NCBI GenBank assembly: GCA_030248195.1
Contig: JASAND010025967.1
Span: 49,546-113,545, forward strand
Direction: 5' to 3'
Origin: Trissonchulus latispiculum
Lineage: Eukaryota; Nematoda; Enoplea; Enoplida; Ironidae
DNA: 64,000 nucleotides
Part shown: positions 1-10,934 of the stretch, piece after piece
How positions within the stretch are numbered: position 1 is the first letter of the stretch
Layout: every line of letters begins with the position of its first letter
Made by a program: the position numbers and the translations under genes
Notes under the pieces: model-generated
The model's database searches: none
Told to the model about the DNA's origin: nothing
The model's input: the letters and a program-made list of their open reading frames with translations, nothing else

Positions 1-218
1 ACTTTTTAATTGAGCCCAATTCACAGATAGTAACTGACGTGACCCTAATTTTTGTGAACCATTTTCGTGATAGGTTTCACCATCAAGCAACTAGGCCAGA
101 AACATTCCTTTTTACATCGTTTTCCAACACAACTTTCGGAAGTCTTTTAGAAGGCAATTCAAAACTCCCTTTTTTTCATTTTCTTTACAAATGCTTCAGC
201 TGAGAACTATAACCGTAC

Positions 219-362
219 CCCCGTGCCGTTGGTGATTCTCATCTCCAGGGACATTACATCTGTTGCAAGCAATGGAGACCAATTCCAGTAAATGCTCTGC
301 TCTGTCACCGTCTGTCTTTTTGGGACGGAGGTCCAGCAAACAAAGATGAATATCAGTACCAC
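219..362 (-). CDS. SHMT: Serine hydroxymethyltransferase, internal exon (partial gene)
   Basis: SHMT is the PLP enzyme that interconverts serine plus tetrahydrofolate with glycine plus methylene-tetrahydrofolate. Minus-strand translation reads [14 protein letters not shown], then [19 protein letters not shown], then [11 protein letters not shown]. This matches the SHMT C-terminal segment usually written GGTDNHLVLVDLRP...DG.RAE.VLE...I..NKNTVPGD. The upper boundary is a clean acceptor (pyrimidine tract ending CAG at 363-365). Splicing to the exon at 3264-3386 restores the frame as ATG|GTDIH (residues A-T-G-G-T-D). The lower boundary is uncertain: a GGG|GTACGG donor at 217-218 is used here, but the frame stays open to a stop at 196-198. 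The family's Asn in GTDNH is Ile here. The remaining 3' exons (RLGTPALTSRG region) lie left of the window. Confidence 0.82.
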
Positions 363-622
363 CTGAAACGGGCAAGATGACTGTATGTATGTCATGTATG
401 TATGTTACGTGCAAATGAGTTTTGTACACTTCTGAAAGTGTCCAGGCAGGTTGATAAATTAAGCTTGGGCGCAGACAGAAGGATTCTTGTAATTATTGCA
501 TCTCTCAGAACAGTTGAGTAAATTACCAATGTGTCCAGAGCAGGGTTGGACACATGCGTAAATTTTTACGCTATAAACTAATAGCAAGATTCCATAATTA
601 ATTCCTTTATATCATAGAATTA

Positions 623-1184
623 GAGTAAGCCACTAGAGGGCTTCCCTTCTTGGCATTGCGTAACGGTGCTCCGCCCACAATACGCGAATGTTCCCACGTT
701 TGGTTGCGGGTTCGACAAGCACACCCCCTCCCCGTTTGGTGGGGGGGGGGAGCAAAAACGGGGTATGCAAAAGGGGTCCCCGGTTCGTGTGGGGGTAGGC
801 AAAACGGGGGGGGGGTCGCCAAGTCAGGCTAAGATTTGCTGAATCTGATTGGCTGTTGGCGACCCTCTGCAAACGGGGACCTTTATTGCTACCCCCCCCC
901 CACCAAAAGGGGACCCATTTTCGAGTAGAACAAAAATGCCGTAATCCTCTGCTCTGTCCCCCCCCTCCACATCAAACGGGGAGGGGGTCTCTGCAATCTG
1001 AATGACTGTTGCCTACCCCCCCCCCACCAAAGGGGGACCTCTTTTCTGCTCCCCCCACCAAACGGAGGGGAGGTATACTTTGTCGAAGAGAGCTACCCCA
1101 ACACCAAACGGGGGAACAGTCTCGTGTTGTGGTCGGAGCACCGTGACGCAATGCCAAGGAGAGAAGCCCTGTAGTGGCTTACTC
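623..1184. mobile_element. MITE with ~57-bp terminal inverted repeats
   Basis: The left end begins GAGTAAGCCACTA and the right end finishes with its reverse complement. About 57 bp at each tip match with a handful of differences and share a GCGTAACGGTGCTCCG motif. The interior is G- and C-run rich (runs of 8-10) and has no coding potential. It sits in the SHMT intron between the two recognised exons. No convincing target-site duplication was found. A right-end-like fragment lies at 60932-61018. Confidence 0.7.
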
Positions 1185-1485
1185 TTCTTCTTATATATAG
1201 TGCAATTATGCACTCTTGCTAATAGTGCATAGTGCAGAGTATTTGTGTTTAATGCTATTAGTAAACTTTATAATTAATTTGTACTTTATTTTTAACATAT
1301 ATTTTACGCATGCATTTGTACAGCTATGTTTATCTGATCTCGCGTTTTATTCAAATTGAAATTATACTAATTGGTTGAAATGATTTAGTGCCACCTTTTA
1401 TGTTAAATAGTAAAGAATAGTTTTGTTAGCGCTATTTAGTTTTAGTAGTATTCATACTAACATATAGTTACTTCACTTATCATTA

Positions 1486-1516
<31 letters not shown>

Positions 1517-1552
1517 TATTATTATTATTATATATTATTATTATTATCTAAT
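1486..1552. repeat. (ATT)n microsatellite
   Basis: Simple trinucleotide ATT run, slightly interrupted, in the SHMT intron. The rest of 1185-1885 shows only AT-rich intronic sequence, including a short GAT repeat near 1750-1785. Confidence 0.9.
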
Positions 1553-1888
1553 TGTACTATTATCTAATTATCTAATCTCTTATTAATAGCATTTATATAT
1601 GTAAATGTGATTAGTGTTAATTTAACCGTCGGTTTCAATTTTAAATTAGGTTAAAATAATGGTACCAATGTTGTTGAGTAACAATGAGTTCCAATATATA
1701 TACACAAGTTCGGAGTTACGTGACTTGTTAAAGTATCCTTAGTCCAATGACGACGCTGATGATGATGATGATGGTGGTGATGATGATATTGAAAATCAAG
1801 CAGATAGCTAATGAAACTGCATACGTAACTCCGTTTTAATATACTCTTTAATTTCCTTTTCTTGGAACAATTATATACGTTGCTTTAA

Positions 1889-2869
1889 GGTGGTGATTCC
1901 TTTTGGGCACATATTATTGGTTGACTGTTCAAATCAAGATGAAATTTGATGAAACTTTCCAAAATAAGTTCTTTTAGCATTCTAACACACTCCGCGCAAT
2001 CCCGCTTCAAAACTTCGACGTCTCCGTTCAGGGCGGTTTTTGCCGAGTTTTGACAATTACACAGTAGCTGAATAGCTATGATTATATTCATTCGAAAGAT
2101 CTTGTTGAGCTCTATATTTTAGCTTTTTGAAGCACCTTTCTAGCTTTTCTCTATAGTGAGATATAGCTGATTTTCTATTTTGGCGTTGGAAACTTGCCAT
2201 TTTTGCAGAAATCAAATAATCCGCCATTTCTTGAGCTACGCGAGCCGTAAAATTAAATCGAGGGTGTCAATTTGAAGGTCTCGTCGGGGCCAATTATTCG
2301 TGGCATTATGATCCTCTAAATGCTATCCCGTACACTGCTCCCATAAAAAATGTAGTTTTTGCAAAAACATAACCAAATTTTTTCCAGCGATTGTGGAGCA
2401 TTTACTATGCAAGCTAGAGGGTTGCCACTTACTAGAAGTGTTTTACACAAAAATACCCAGTGACCCTTTTTTAGTTGCCCCGATTGCTGCTTTCGAGCTA
2501 AAGTGATCGCTTGCCAAAGTTGGGAAAAGTAGGCAAAATCCAGGTTGCGCACATATTTTAGTTAATTTCTTTATAACGAAGAGCGGTTTTATAATGATTA
2601 AAAAAGGGTCCCCAGCTATTTGATAGTGGAATCGAATGATGTGGCCGACGCCTCACGAAAAAATGTACTTTAGTCTGCAAAAAATCTGGAAAATTAATTT
2701 ACTTCAAAAATGCAGTAAAACAAGTTGCGGGAACTAACGTTAGGTTCGCTGTATTCACTAGAAAGAGAAAATGTTAAGCTCCATTTTGATATAAAATGGA
2801 TTCTTAACTAAAAAGGATTGAATGAGTAATAATGGTTCAAAGTTGGTGTCTCCAGAAGAAATCACCACC
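1889..2869. mobile_element. TTAA-flanked non-autonomous DNA transposon, copy 1
   Basis: About 980 bp with termini GGTGGTGATTCC...AAATCACCACC, inside TTAA on the left and a mutated TCAA on the right. A colinear, clearly homologous full copy lies at 12948-13929 with TTAA on both sides, and a 3' part at about 27351-27542. TTAA duplications are typical of piggyBac and Kolobok superfamilies; no transposase is encoded, so the superfamily is not decided. The short minus-strand ORFs inside are non-functional readings. Confidence 0.75.
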
Positions 2870-2874
2870 TCAAG

Positions 2875-3191
2875 GCCGGTTCACAGGCTCAGTCGTATGT
2901 CGCGTGTAACTTGTCGCGACAGTGTTCACAGGTTCATTGCTCGTGGCGACAAATTGTCACTTGTTGTAAGGAGTTCAAAATGTTTTAACGTTTGTCGTGT
3001 GTGGCGTGCCTCTGCCTATGAAATATTGGCTTTGGCTATTGTTGCACTGAATATCGTGCAACAAGACATCAGCCTATAAACACAACAGTCACTAGTGCGA
3101 CAAGCGACATACGACATACTACGAATTCTACGCGACATGAGACATACGACATGCGACATGCGACGCGACAAGCGACAGCCTGTGAACCGGC
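2875..3191. mobile_element. MITE with GGTTCACAGG termini and CGACAT-rich ends
   Basis: Inverted termini CCGGTTCACAGGCT / AGCCTGTGAACCGG flank subterminal runs of a CGACATG/CGACAAG-type heptamer. It abuts the right end of the TTAA element, so it may have inserted at that junction. Its ends resemble those of the elements at 31362 and 58401, which have different internal repeats. Confidence 0.6.
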
Positions 3192-3263
3192 GTTTACGAC
3201 AGCAACCCTTTCAAATTGGACGACGTTCATAAATTAAATCTGAACAGTAAAATACTTCCTGAC

Positions 3264-3386
3264 CTGTGGCAATATGATAGCCATGTTTAATCAAGCTGCT
3301 TGCTAAAGTCTGAGAATTCTTTAACACCTGTTCGCCATACCTCCTAAATTGATCCGTTTTGGCCTGCTCAAAGGCAACCGCAATAG
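3264..3386 (-). CDS. SHMT: Serine hydroxymethyltransferase, internal exon
   Basis: This 123-nt minus-strand exon reads AIAVAFEQAK, TDQFRRYGEQVLKNSQTLAS, then SLIKHGYHIATG. It corresponds to the SHMT segment just after the PHNHT motif (family: AAIAVALKQA..PEFK.YQ.QV..N...LA..L...GY.LVTGGTDNH). The acceptor is TTTTAG immediately before CTATTGCG, and the donor is ACAG|GTCAGG. The junction phases agree with the exon at 219-362. The intron between them (about 2.9 kb) hosts three transposons. Upstream exons (PLP-lysine region and N-terminus) were not found at higher coordinates. They may be farther upstream, or the gene may be broken by the repeat-rich DNA beyond 5 kb. Confidence 0.85.
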
Positions 3387-3489
3387 CTAAAACGTCGTAA
3401 GAATAGTTTTTAGCGAAATAAAGGAAACCACGTAAGACAACTGGCCACACGAATTCTGATAGCGGGAGTTTTGCCAGAACTATCAAAAA

Positions 3490-4990
3490 CAGAGCAAAAC
3501 GTCAAAACCAGTATAGCCAGTTATAGCAAGATATAACAATTTTACAATTTGTTAATTGTAAATCTGAGGGAATATCCACGCAGCGTGTTAAAAGTGTCAT
3601 AATTTAACACACACACACACTGATTTAACGCACTGGTTTAAAAGAGTTAAACAGTTTCATTTGGTTGAGTTTTTGGAAACTTTGAAACATTGATAACGTT
3701 TTAACTGCTCTTTTAACTAGGGGATCTACTAATACCCGAAACGTCCCGAGGGTTCCCAAAAATCAGGCAGCATAGCTGCATTTCATGCCTCACTTCGTGA
3801 GCGAATGTTGTTGTTGTTGTCACTGTAATCGTAGGGGCTTCCACTTGAGTCTTTCATGCAAGAGCATCAATCAGTCTATAAAGGTTTTAGGTTTGAAAAT
3901 GCTGCTGCTAAAATCACCTACCGTCCTCAAGTGTTTTCAAAGGAGTATTTTCAAACCTAAAACCCTTTGAGATTTCAGATGGGCTTGCAAGAAAGCTTCA
4001 AATAGAAATCCCTAGGGAATTTAAATGTCAAGGTCCTTCTTCCTGGAAGAGAAGCAGGAAAAGTCCCTACTATATGCACTGCTTGCCCATTTCTGTTGCT
4101 AACAACTTTAACAAGAAAATGCGGACACTTGCAGATCTGAAAGGCAGAAATGTATTTCTGAAAATAAAATACTGGTGGGCCAAGCAGACACGAGAAGAAA
4201 CCGAGGACGAAAGTCGTCAGACATCGTGCACCCTTGAGATGCGAGTAGTTGCGGGTATCCCTTGTTCAGATATTCACTAAAATTCTAGGAAGTTTCTGAA
4301 AAGCGTTCGGATAAATAGAATGCCTGTTGCTTATTTCAAAAAGTTTGCATTAATCTCAGCTCATGTGAGCGTTTGATTGAACTTATTCTATTAGGTTATA
4401 TACAGAAAAGTAATCATAATTTTATGATGTGTACCGACAATGTGCACGGTATATCTATCGAGCTCTGCACTTGCACTTACTTGAATTTCTTTCTTTTAGC
4501 AAGCAGACGAACTTAAGGACACAGGCCGTGCCGTTTTTAGAAAGCTTAAAAGTCTTTAATTTGGTTCTAAGTGGCCTTTAGTGACGTTTCGTGGGTCACA
4601 CTAATTACATGTGGTCACTTTCCAATCTTTTAAGAAAATGTTCGAAAATGGGAATGTTTACTAAAAAGAAAGAAATTTTTCAAAGAAAAATTCTGATGAC
4701 TAAACTACATAATCCGTAGCAAGAGTACATTTTGATTTCAATTAACATCCCGTTCAGGTATATATGTTTACGTTACATTAGTCTCTTACCCTCACGCATG
4801 ATAATTTTATGTGCTTATAATAATTTCGATATCCTAACTCCTTTGTTGCTACTGTAAATCATCTCTCGTGATCTACACTGTAGTGAAATTTTAACATTGC
4901 CAATCGTATACAGCGGCCTGCAACTGGCTAAACTCGAGTAACGCTAAACGCACTACGGAGAGCCAAAGCGGTGTTTAATTTTCAGCAAAT
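3490..4990. other. Intronic or intergenic DNA, nothing assignable
   Basis: AT-rich sequence with a short CA run near 3607-3619 and a few ORFs under 70 codons (for example 3785-3970 and 4074-4280 on +). None resembles a known protein or has supported splice sites. Confidence 0.5.
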
Positions 4991-5004
4991 TCGAAACCTT
5001 GCTC

Positions 5005-5112
5005 ATTTCTTTATTTCTGGAAAATGCTTTTATTTAATAAACTAGGAATAATGACCCTTTTGGGCCAATTTGTTTCTTTATTTCTGGAAAATGCTTTTAT
5101 TTAATAAACTAG
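5005..5112 (+). repeat. Direct duplication of a ~41-bp unit
   Basis: A unit of about 41 bp containing TTTCTGGAAAATGC and TTTAATAAAC occurs at about 5005-5045 and again at 5071-5112, separated by about 25 bp. The two copies are essentially identical, so the duplication is recent. Confidence 0.75.
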
Positions 5113-5286
5113 TCTTTAGCAATGTAACAAGGGTTTTTCAGGTTTTCAAAACGACATGAGCCCAAAATAAATAAAAAATCCTATTTCAAAGTTAAATGTA
5201 GAGATGCACAGTGGTCGGGGCCGAGGCCTAAAAATTGGCGGTTTAAAAAATTTTCTTAAAATTTCAGATATTGCTATACTTTCAAG

Positions 5287-5573
5287 CAGAGTTGTATGCG
5301 GGCCGATTTTTGCGGCCCGCGCCCGGCCCGCAGCCCGCACTTCATGACCGCGGCCCGCAACACTCCGGCCCGCGGCCCGCACACGCGTAAGCCGGCCCGC
5401 AGGTACCCGCACATACAAATTGCTACCTATGTAGTACCTGAGCACCAAAACTGATGTATTTTGAAAGATACTTCCGGATCCGGCGAATTTTTCTGTTCGT
5501 TTAATATGAACTTTGTTGTCTACCAAATTACTGTTCTTAAAGTGGTAATAAAAGCCTAACTTCCCTTAACACA
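5287..5573 (+). mobile_element. hAT-like element with GCCCGC subterminal repeats, 5' fragment
   Basis: Begins CAGAGTTGTATGCGGGCC (CAGAG fits the hAT YARNG terminus) followed by many GGCCCGC repeats. It is colinear with the left part of the element at 19758-22251 up to the GGCTTCCCTTAAC-like segment, where homology stops. The right end is missing. The minus-strand ORF over it (RVRAAGR-type translation) is a reading of the repeat. Confidence 0.65.
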
Positions 5574-6705
5574 TTCAGTACTACTGAGGCATTGGTGGGT
5601 CTGTCCGATTCCTACTGGCAAACTACTGATCCACCCTTGGGTCAGGCTAGCAGCTTTAGCATGTAATTTACAGAGAAAAAATTTTTGGGTGAGGAAAACA
5701 AAATATGCGTGTGGTTTTTTGTGTGCAGGGGGGGGGGGTATTTCTATTTTTGTTTTTTTTTTTTGTTTGTGGGTGGGTGATATATGTAATGAAAGGAGTT
5801 TCAAAAAAGGTTAAAAAGTGAATTTCAAGAACTAAATGATGAATAAAGAATCATACGGAGAAATGAATACTCCAGTACTAAGAAGATGACGAGTCCTGAT
5901 TTAGTAATGATTAAGTTGATTGGAATTAATGTCTAGGATATTGGATGTATTTTGTTATGTCTTGTTCTGAATTGCCAGAGTTGTCAGGTGAAAAGTACTA
6001 TTCATTCAATATAGGGACTAAGATTTTAGATTTAGGCACTAAATAAGTTAGCAGTGAAGGAAAATCCAAACGCATAGTGGATACGAATAGCATGAGAAAA
6101 ATCAGTTTTAATAGTTAACGGAAGCCTCAACGACCTTTAATTGTACTAACCCCTTTACTAACACGAAATTACGAACACCAGTTAAGAGGGTAGTTACCCT
6201 TAATAAGTCCAAGATAGGACTCTCAATTCTCCTCCTTCCGGTCGAAAATGCCTAATAACCAATTGCCGGAACGTCCCCCAGTTTTATTAGAAGAGTGAAA
6301 TTCTTTTATGTCTCAAAATCAAAGTTTAAGTGTCAATAAAGAGTGTTAATGTGAAAATTATTGAAAAATAACAAATTAGTAGAAGATGGTTCAATATTAG
6401 GTACTAAATAGCTAGATACGTAGTTAGATAGGGTTAATAAGTGATAATTAGTAATAATTAGCTAATATTTGATTAAATTTCGTAATTTTGGTCCGAAACA
6501 TGACTTGGGCTCATATGAAAGAGAATTTAATCCTGATTCCAAAAATGCAAACCCGACTTTTTAACTCCCAAAAATAAGAAAGTTACGGGCAAAAATGTTT
6601 TTATAAGATTACTTTTTGTTTCGTAATCTTATCACTCCTAAAAGGAGTGTTCTAAAAAGGTTCTTTTATTTGGTTTGACTTAAGTCAAACCTTTCCTTTT
6701 TTATT

Positions 6706-6869
6706 GTCTAGGAGGTTGTCTACCTCCTAGACTACACCTCAGTCAGGTGTTGTTTTCTTTTCCTTTCTATACTGCTAGGCCTCTTTCTTCTTGGGCCTAG
6801 CAGTTGTCCTCGCTTGAACTTTTGGCCGAGGACAAGGCCAACAGAGAAAGGAAAAGAAAATAGCAGTAT
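6706..6869 (+). other. Multi-branch RNA fold candidate
   Basis: A perfect 16-bp outer helix pairs 6753-6768 (TTTTCTTTTCCTTTCT) with 6845-6860. Inside it are a CTGCTAGGCC/GGCCTAGCAG hairpin and a TGTCCTCG/CGAGGACA hairpin, giving a three-way junction. Just upstream lies an 11-bp GTCTAGGAGGT hairpin. In addition ATACTGCTA (6769-6777) is perfectly complementary to TAGCAGTAT (6861-6869), a crossing pairing that would compete with the inner hairpin or form a pseudoknot. Confidence 0.55.
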
Positions 6870-7230
6870 CGGCCCAAGTCATATCAACTAGAGGGGGCTA
6901 ATCTCCCTCATTAATAATATATAAATTAATATGAATAGCTAGAATTAGGTAGATAAGTACGTAGTCTATTATGATGTAATTTTTAATTCATATAAAATTG
7001 CATATCTATTGTAATAATTCTACAAAGTTCGGAAATTTTACGAAGTTCTCCCTTTGGTTACCTTTACATGTTAAAGAAAATTTCGCAAAGTTTCGCCGAG
7101 TTTCAGCACCCAAAATTTATCAAAAAAGGGTCAGTTGGGGGGTAATATTTTCAAAATCTCATTAATTTCGACCCCTAATGGCCAGCTGGCTCAGCCCGCC
7201 GCTGCGCCCCACGTGCAAAAGGTGGCAAGT

Positions 7231-7258
7231 TTCTAGAAAGTTCTAGAACTTTCTAGAA
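7231..7258 (+). promoter_or_regulatory. Perfect six-unit heat-shock element
   Basis: Three tandem copies of TTCTAGAA spaced by AG and CT give six perfectly alternating nGAAn/nTTCn pentamers, the binding pattern of HSF trimers. Random occurrence is unlikely. A TTAAAAAC stretch follows about 10 bp later and a GC-rich block precedes it, as in a promoter. No ORF follows, so the driven transcript would be the hairpin-dense region itself. Confidence 0.6.
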
Positions 7259-7500
7259 GCTTTGCCTTAAAAACAAAAGGAAAGTTCGCCGCAACTCGAC
7301 TTAATGACCTGTCACCGAGCTGTCAGATAGCTGTCAGCTCGGTCCCAAAATTTTTCCAAAAGTTCAGTGTTCGTTGAGATGCGACTGAAAGCAGTCGCTT
7401 TTCCCCTTCCCCTCGGTACGTTCTCCGCTGTGTGCCAGAGTTTTGGCACGGAGAATTCAGCGTACCCTCCCCCGGTTAGGTAAAAATATAGGGACTTTTC

Positions 7501-7736
7501 TAGCCTTCGGGCTAGAAAAGAAAGTGAGAAGAAATGTCACGAACACTCACCTTTGAGGGCCGAATGGGTTTTGTATGCCCGGCCAGAATGCGAAACGAGG
7601 AAAAATCTAGGAAGAAATAAAGGCCACCTTTTTGGCCATATTTTTCTATTTATTGTGGGCCTTCGGGCCAATTTTTTATAGATGTATTTTTGGGCCTTTC
7701 GGCCAATTTTTTCTATATTATATGGGCCTTCGGGCC
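7501..7736 (+). repeat. Series of UUCG-capped hairpins
   Basis: CTAGCCTTCGGGCTAG at 7501-7516, GGGCCTTCGGGCC at 7657-7669, GGGCCTTTCGGCC at 7692-7704 and GGGCCTTCGGGCC at 7724-7736 form compact stem-loops with UUCG-type loops, about 20-55 bp apart in AT-rich spacers. The overlapping minus-strand ORF 7537-7809 is a reading of this array. Confidence 0.65.
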
Positions 7737-7888
7737 AAGATTTTATACGCCTTTTTCTGAGCCTACGGGCAGAACCTTTTCCTTTTTCTATGCGCTGCCT
7801 TTTGGCCATTTTTTAGTTTTCTAGCATGAGTGGGCCCAAGGCCAATTTCAGTTCATTCTTATGTTTTTATTTTATGATTTCTTGTTGT

Positions 7889-7941
7889 GGGGCAGCTCAT
7901 GTAAACCCCTCCTGTTCGATGGAGGTCTTGAGTTTTGCCCC
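7889..7941 (+). other. Conserved stem-loop module, copy 1
   Basis: Nested helices GGGGCA/TGCCCC, CTCA/TTGAG and CCTCC/GGAGG, with an internal GTAAAC bulge and a TGTTCGAT apical loop. Two further copies lie at 7986-8034 and 8900-8944; the bulge and loop are the conserved parts. Confidence 0.6.
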
Positions 7942-7985
7942 TTATTTATTATTTCACTTTTACCTTTATGATTTCTCGTTAAAAA

Positions 7986-8034
7986 GGCAGCTCATGTAAA
8001 CTCCTCCTGTGCGATGGGGGTCTTGAGATTTGCC
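7986..8034 (+). other. Conserved stem-loop module, copy 2
   Basis: Same order of elements as copy 1: GGCAG...TTTGCC, CTCATGTAAAC, CCTCC with a TGTGCGAT loop, GGGGG and TTGAG. The apical helix tolerates a G-U pair. Confidence 0.6.
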
Positions 8035-8899
8035 TAGCCACTCTTATTTTTATGTTATCCTTTTCATTTAAACTTTCGGTCAAGCCACGACCTTTGAATT
8101 GTAGTTTTTTATTAGGGCCTCAGAGGCCACAAAATAATGGTGTATTTTGCGGTTTTTGGGATGAATTGAGTGGGGACCCCACCTCTTAGAAGTGAGTTAG
8201 TGGGTCTCCAAAAGTATGACCCTTAAAGAGAATATAAGTTAGTTTTAAGGCTTGTTCCCCACAGCCGGCAACTAGGAAGTTGCCGGCCATATTGTTAATC
8301 CAGGCGCAGTTTATCCAGAAATTTCACTGTTCTGTATTATGTCGTTTATTTCAGCTTTAGGTCGGTTCTTAAAAGTAATAGGTTTCTAAAAATTAGGATG
8401 TTTAATCTGAATCCTAAAAGCTATGAGTTATTTTATATTTAATTAATTATTGAGAAGTTTTAAAAGGGAATGACCGGCTTCCCTGCCCTGTTTATGTATC
8501 AATATTAATAATGTGTTGTAATTGTTTCTGTAGTAATGATTGCTTGGCAATCATTACTCACGTGGCTTTCATCAAATTCTCAAAATTTCTTCCAAAAATA
8601 TTACAAACTTCTCAAACTTCTGAGCTAAAAGTCGAGTTTTAAAATATTAAAACTCGCACCAAAATATTCACAAAAAAATCACTAAAATTTTCCAAGTAAC
8701 TTTGTTAGGACATGATTTAAATCGTAGCTAGGAAACCTATAGTATTAGTCGTAGCTGATGTTAGGTCTTGCTGACTCGTAGTTGTAATTAGCTTTGTAAC
8801 TAGAAATAGTTAAGTAATGATTAGCTAAGAAATTATATGATTGCGTGTGTATGAGTGTATGAATGATTTTTGTGTGAACTTATGTGATTGTATGTGTGT

Positions 8900-8944
8900 C
8901 GTGACTCGCGGAAACTCCTTCTGTTTGACGAAGGTTGCGAGCAC
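8900..8944 (+). other. Conserved stem-loop module, copy 3 with compensatory changes
   Basis: CTCGC/GCGAG replaces CTCA/TTGAG and CCTTC/GAAGG replaces CCTCC/GGAGG, while the loop (TGTTTGAC) and the GNAAAC bulge are kept. The paired changes preserve the helices, supporting function or descent as a structured RNA. Confidence 0.55.
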
Positions 8945-9883
8945 TGCCGAGTGAACGAAAACTCAGATATTAAGCAGGATAAAAGTGTGTTTGTGGTTCG
9001 TGTGAACGAAAGTATCTAAAATTTAATATGAGTATATTCTAGTCTAACTGGTGTACAAGTGTAGCGTGAATGTTCAGTAATTAGTTGTCCAACTGTTTGC
9101 GTAATTGTCGTTAGAGATAGTTTAGTTAGGAAATAAGAGTATGTAGTTAAGTATTAACTTGTCTAAGATATGTGTGTAAATTGAGGTCAAATCCCATTTA
9201 AGTGCATACTAGTCTAAATATGATATAAATATGGTGTGAATGTTCACTGGATAAGTCTTAATTAGGGTACGAATGTTGTCCGAATGATTAAAAGTGAAGT
9301 AATTTAGTTTGTGATATAATTATACGTCGGTAGTTGTAGTTAGATAACTTAATAGCTATGCGCGTTTGCGTGTGCGCGTGTATGAATAATAGTTTAGTTT
9401 TACGTAGGCAGTATTAATAAACGACGAGCAGATGTTAATTGAGGTATTAGCGAATGTTTCGAGTGTTTTTAGCTAATATGCATCCATGTTAAGTAGAAAT
9501 GAATAAATATAGGAAAGCGCATCTAAAGCTCCGGTAATATGCAGGAAAGTTATGTGAAATCAGGTAGGTTATCATTACCAGCTTTTGGTTAACGTGGTTA
9601 AGTTGTGTGGTTGCGGAATGCTGAATGGAAGTGTCTGTGAATGTCAGCAGGTTAGAGATGCGAATGAGGTATATGGTATAAATCTAGAGTCACCAGGGAC
9701 TCCGTATTAGGTTATTGCTGTATGCCACAATGGGATATCCTCGACTCGTCCGCGTAAGTTACTCTGTGTTAAGAGTGCGGACGAGTCGCATAAAAGGGAT
9801 TCCATAAACCATCGGCTTTGCATTACTGAACGCGTTTTGCACTGAATAGTTACGGCCCTCGGAAGTATAATGTTCATCGGTAA

Positions 9884-10400
9884 TATATTGTCATTTCATT
9901 TCCAATCTAAATAGATGTCCTCATTGCCTATACCTATTAGTTAGGCCAAGCTCTATTCATAGTTAGTTCTTAATAATGACTACAGTTGCAGACCTCCCAT
10001 TTGAAAGAAGTATAGTAATATTACGTAAGGATAGTACTAATTGTAGTTCTCTAGCTAATGTATTGTTGTTTTGTTTCCAAAACAAGTAAAGTTCATTATT
10101 GCCATTTCTAGCCTAATCATCCAAGTACAGCTTGTGTTTAGCCTGTAATAATGACTACAACCATAATTAGGTGCTGTTTCACATTTTTGCACCATGTTTG
10201 AGAACAGAATCAACCAACGCAGGTTACCTAATAGTTAGTACGGTTGAAAAATCAACCGTACAAATGCTCACATTTAATATTAATCCAGGCTTCGTCAACT
10301 ATTCTCAAATGGCAATAATGAACACCGAAAATCAATAATCTTGTATGATGCTATTTAATAATTGATAGTACACCTGAAATAAAGGAAACAACAAATGATT
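9884..10400. repeat. Duplicated and inverted ~100-bp modules
   Basis: Two direct copies (about 9884-9985 and 10056-10165) share GTTTCCAA, CATTRTTGCC and AATAATGACTAC blocks in the same order. Part of the same module occurs inverted at about 10300-10390 (AAATGGCAATAATGAAC). Each can fold through CATTATT/AATAATG pairing. Confidence 0.5.
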
Positions 10401-10907
10401 ACGTAAGAAATAGGGATAGGGTAAAACGAACCATCTTCTAACTAAATCAACTTTTTATCTCTTACTATTTTGGTTTCAAGTCAAGTGATATTTCAATTAC
10501 AGGGAGTTGTTACTGCCCTGAACTCTGGGGCCTGAACAAGGGCCCCAAATGTTTTGACATCGTTATGAAGTTTCGCGATTGTGTTGTACAGGTATAAGAA
10601 TAACCACAAACTATTTAGTTAGTGTTAAACTACTACAAATTACGGAGTCACGTTCATCTTGGTGTTCCAACCTGGAACAGTGCAAAAACGGAATGTACGA
10701 AGTAAAACCACGTCTTAATCGCAATTTCCTGCATGGAATTGCAGGAAATTGCTCAAAAAACTACATTTTTGTTGAAATGTTCTCAGAACTGTAATGTAAC
10801 GTTCAATTCTTTCAATTCTGTATCAAAACGTCAGGATTTTCGCTTATTATAACTAATTTAAGTCTCACAAGTTCAGTTTTGATCTCAGAAAGCCAGAAAG
10901 TGAGTAA

Positions 10908-10934
10908 TGGTTGCTGGGTTCGAATCCCGCACCA
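10908..10934 (+). other. tRNA 3'-end-like sequence with encoded CCA
   Basis: Contains a consensus B-box/T-loop GGTTCGAATCCC followed by GCACCA, resembling the last part of a mature tRNA with CCA. No matching 5' half (acceptor or D arm) is visible upstream, so it is not a tRNA gene. A retroposed tRNA end or a SINE fragment is possible. Confidence 0.35.

Noticed and set aside
4690..4710. Hammerhead ribozyme core (CTGATGA) near a possible GAAA
   Set aside because: No stem I or III partner and no CGAAAC at the right distance; other CTGATGA matches in the window also fail.
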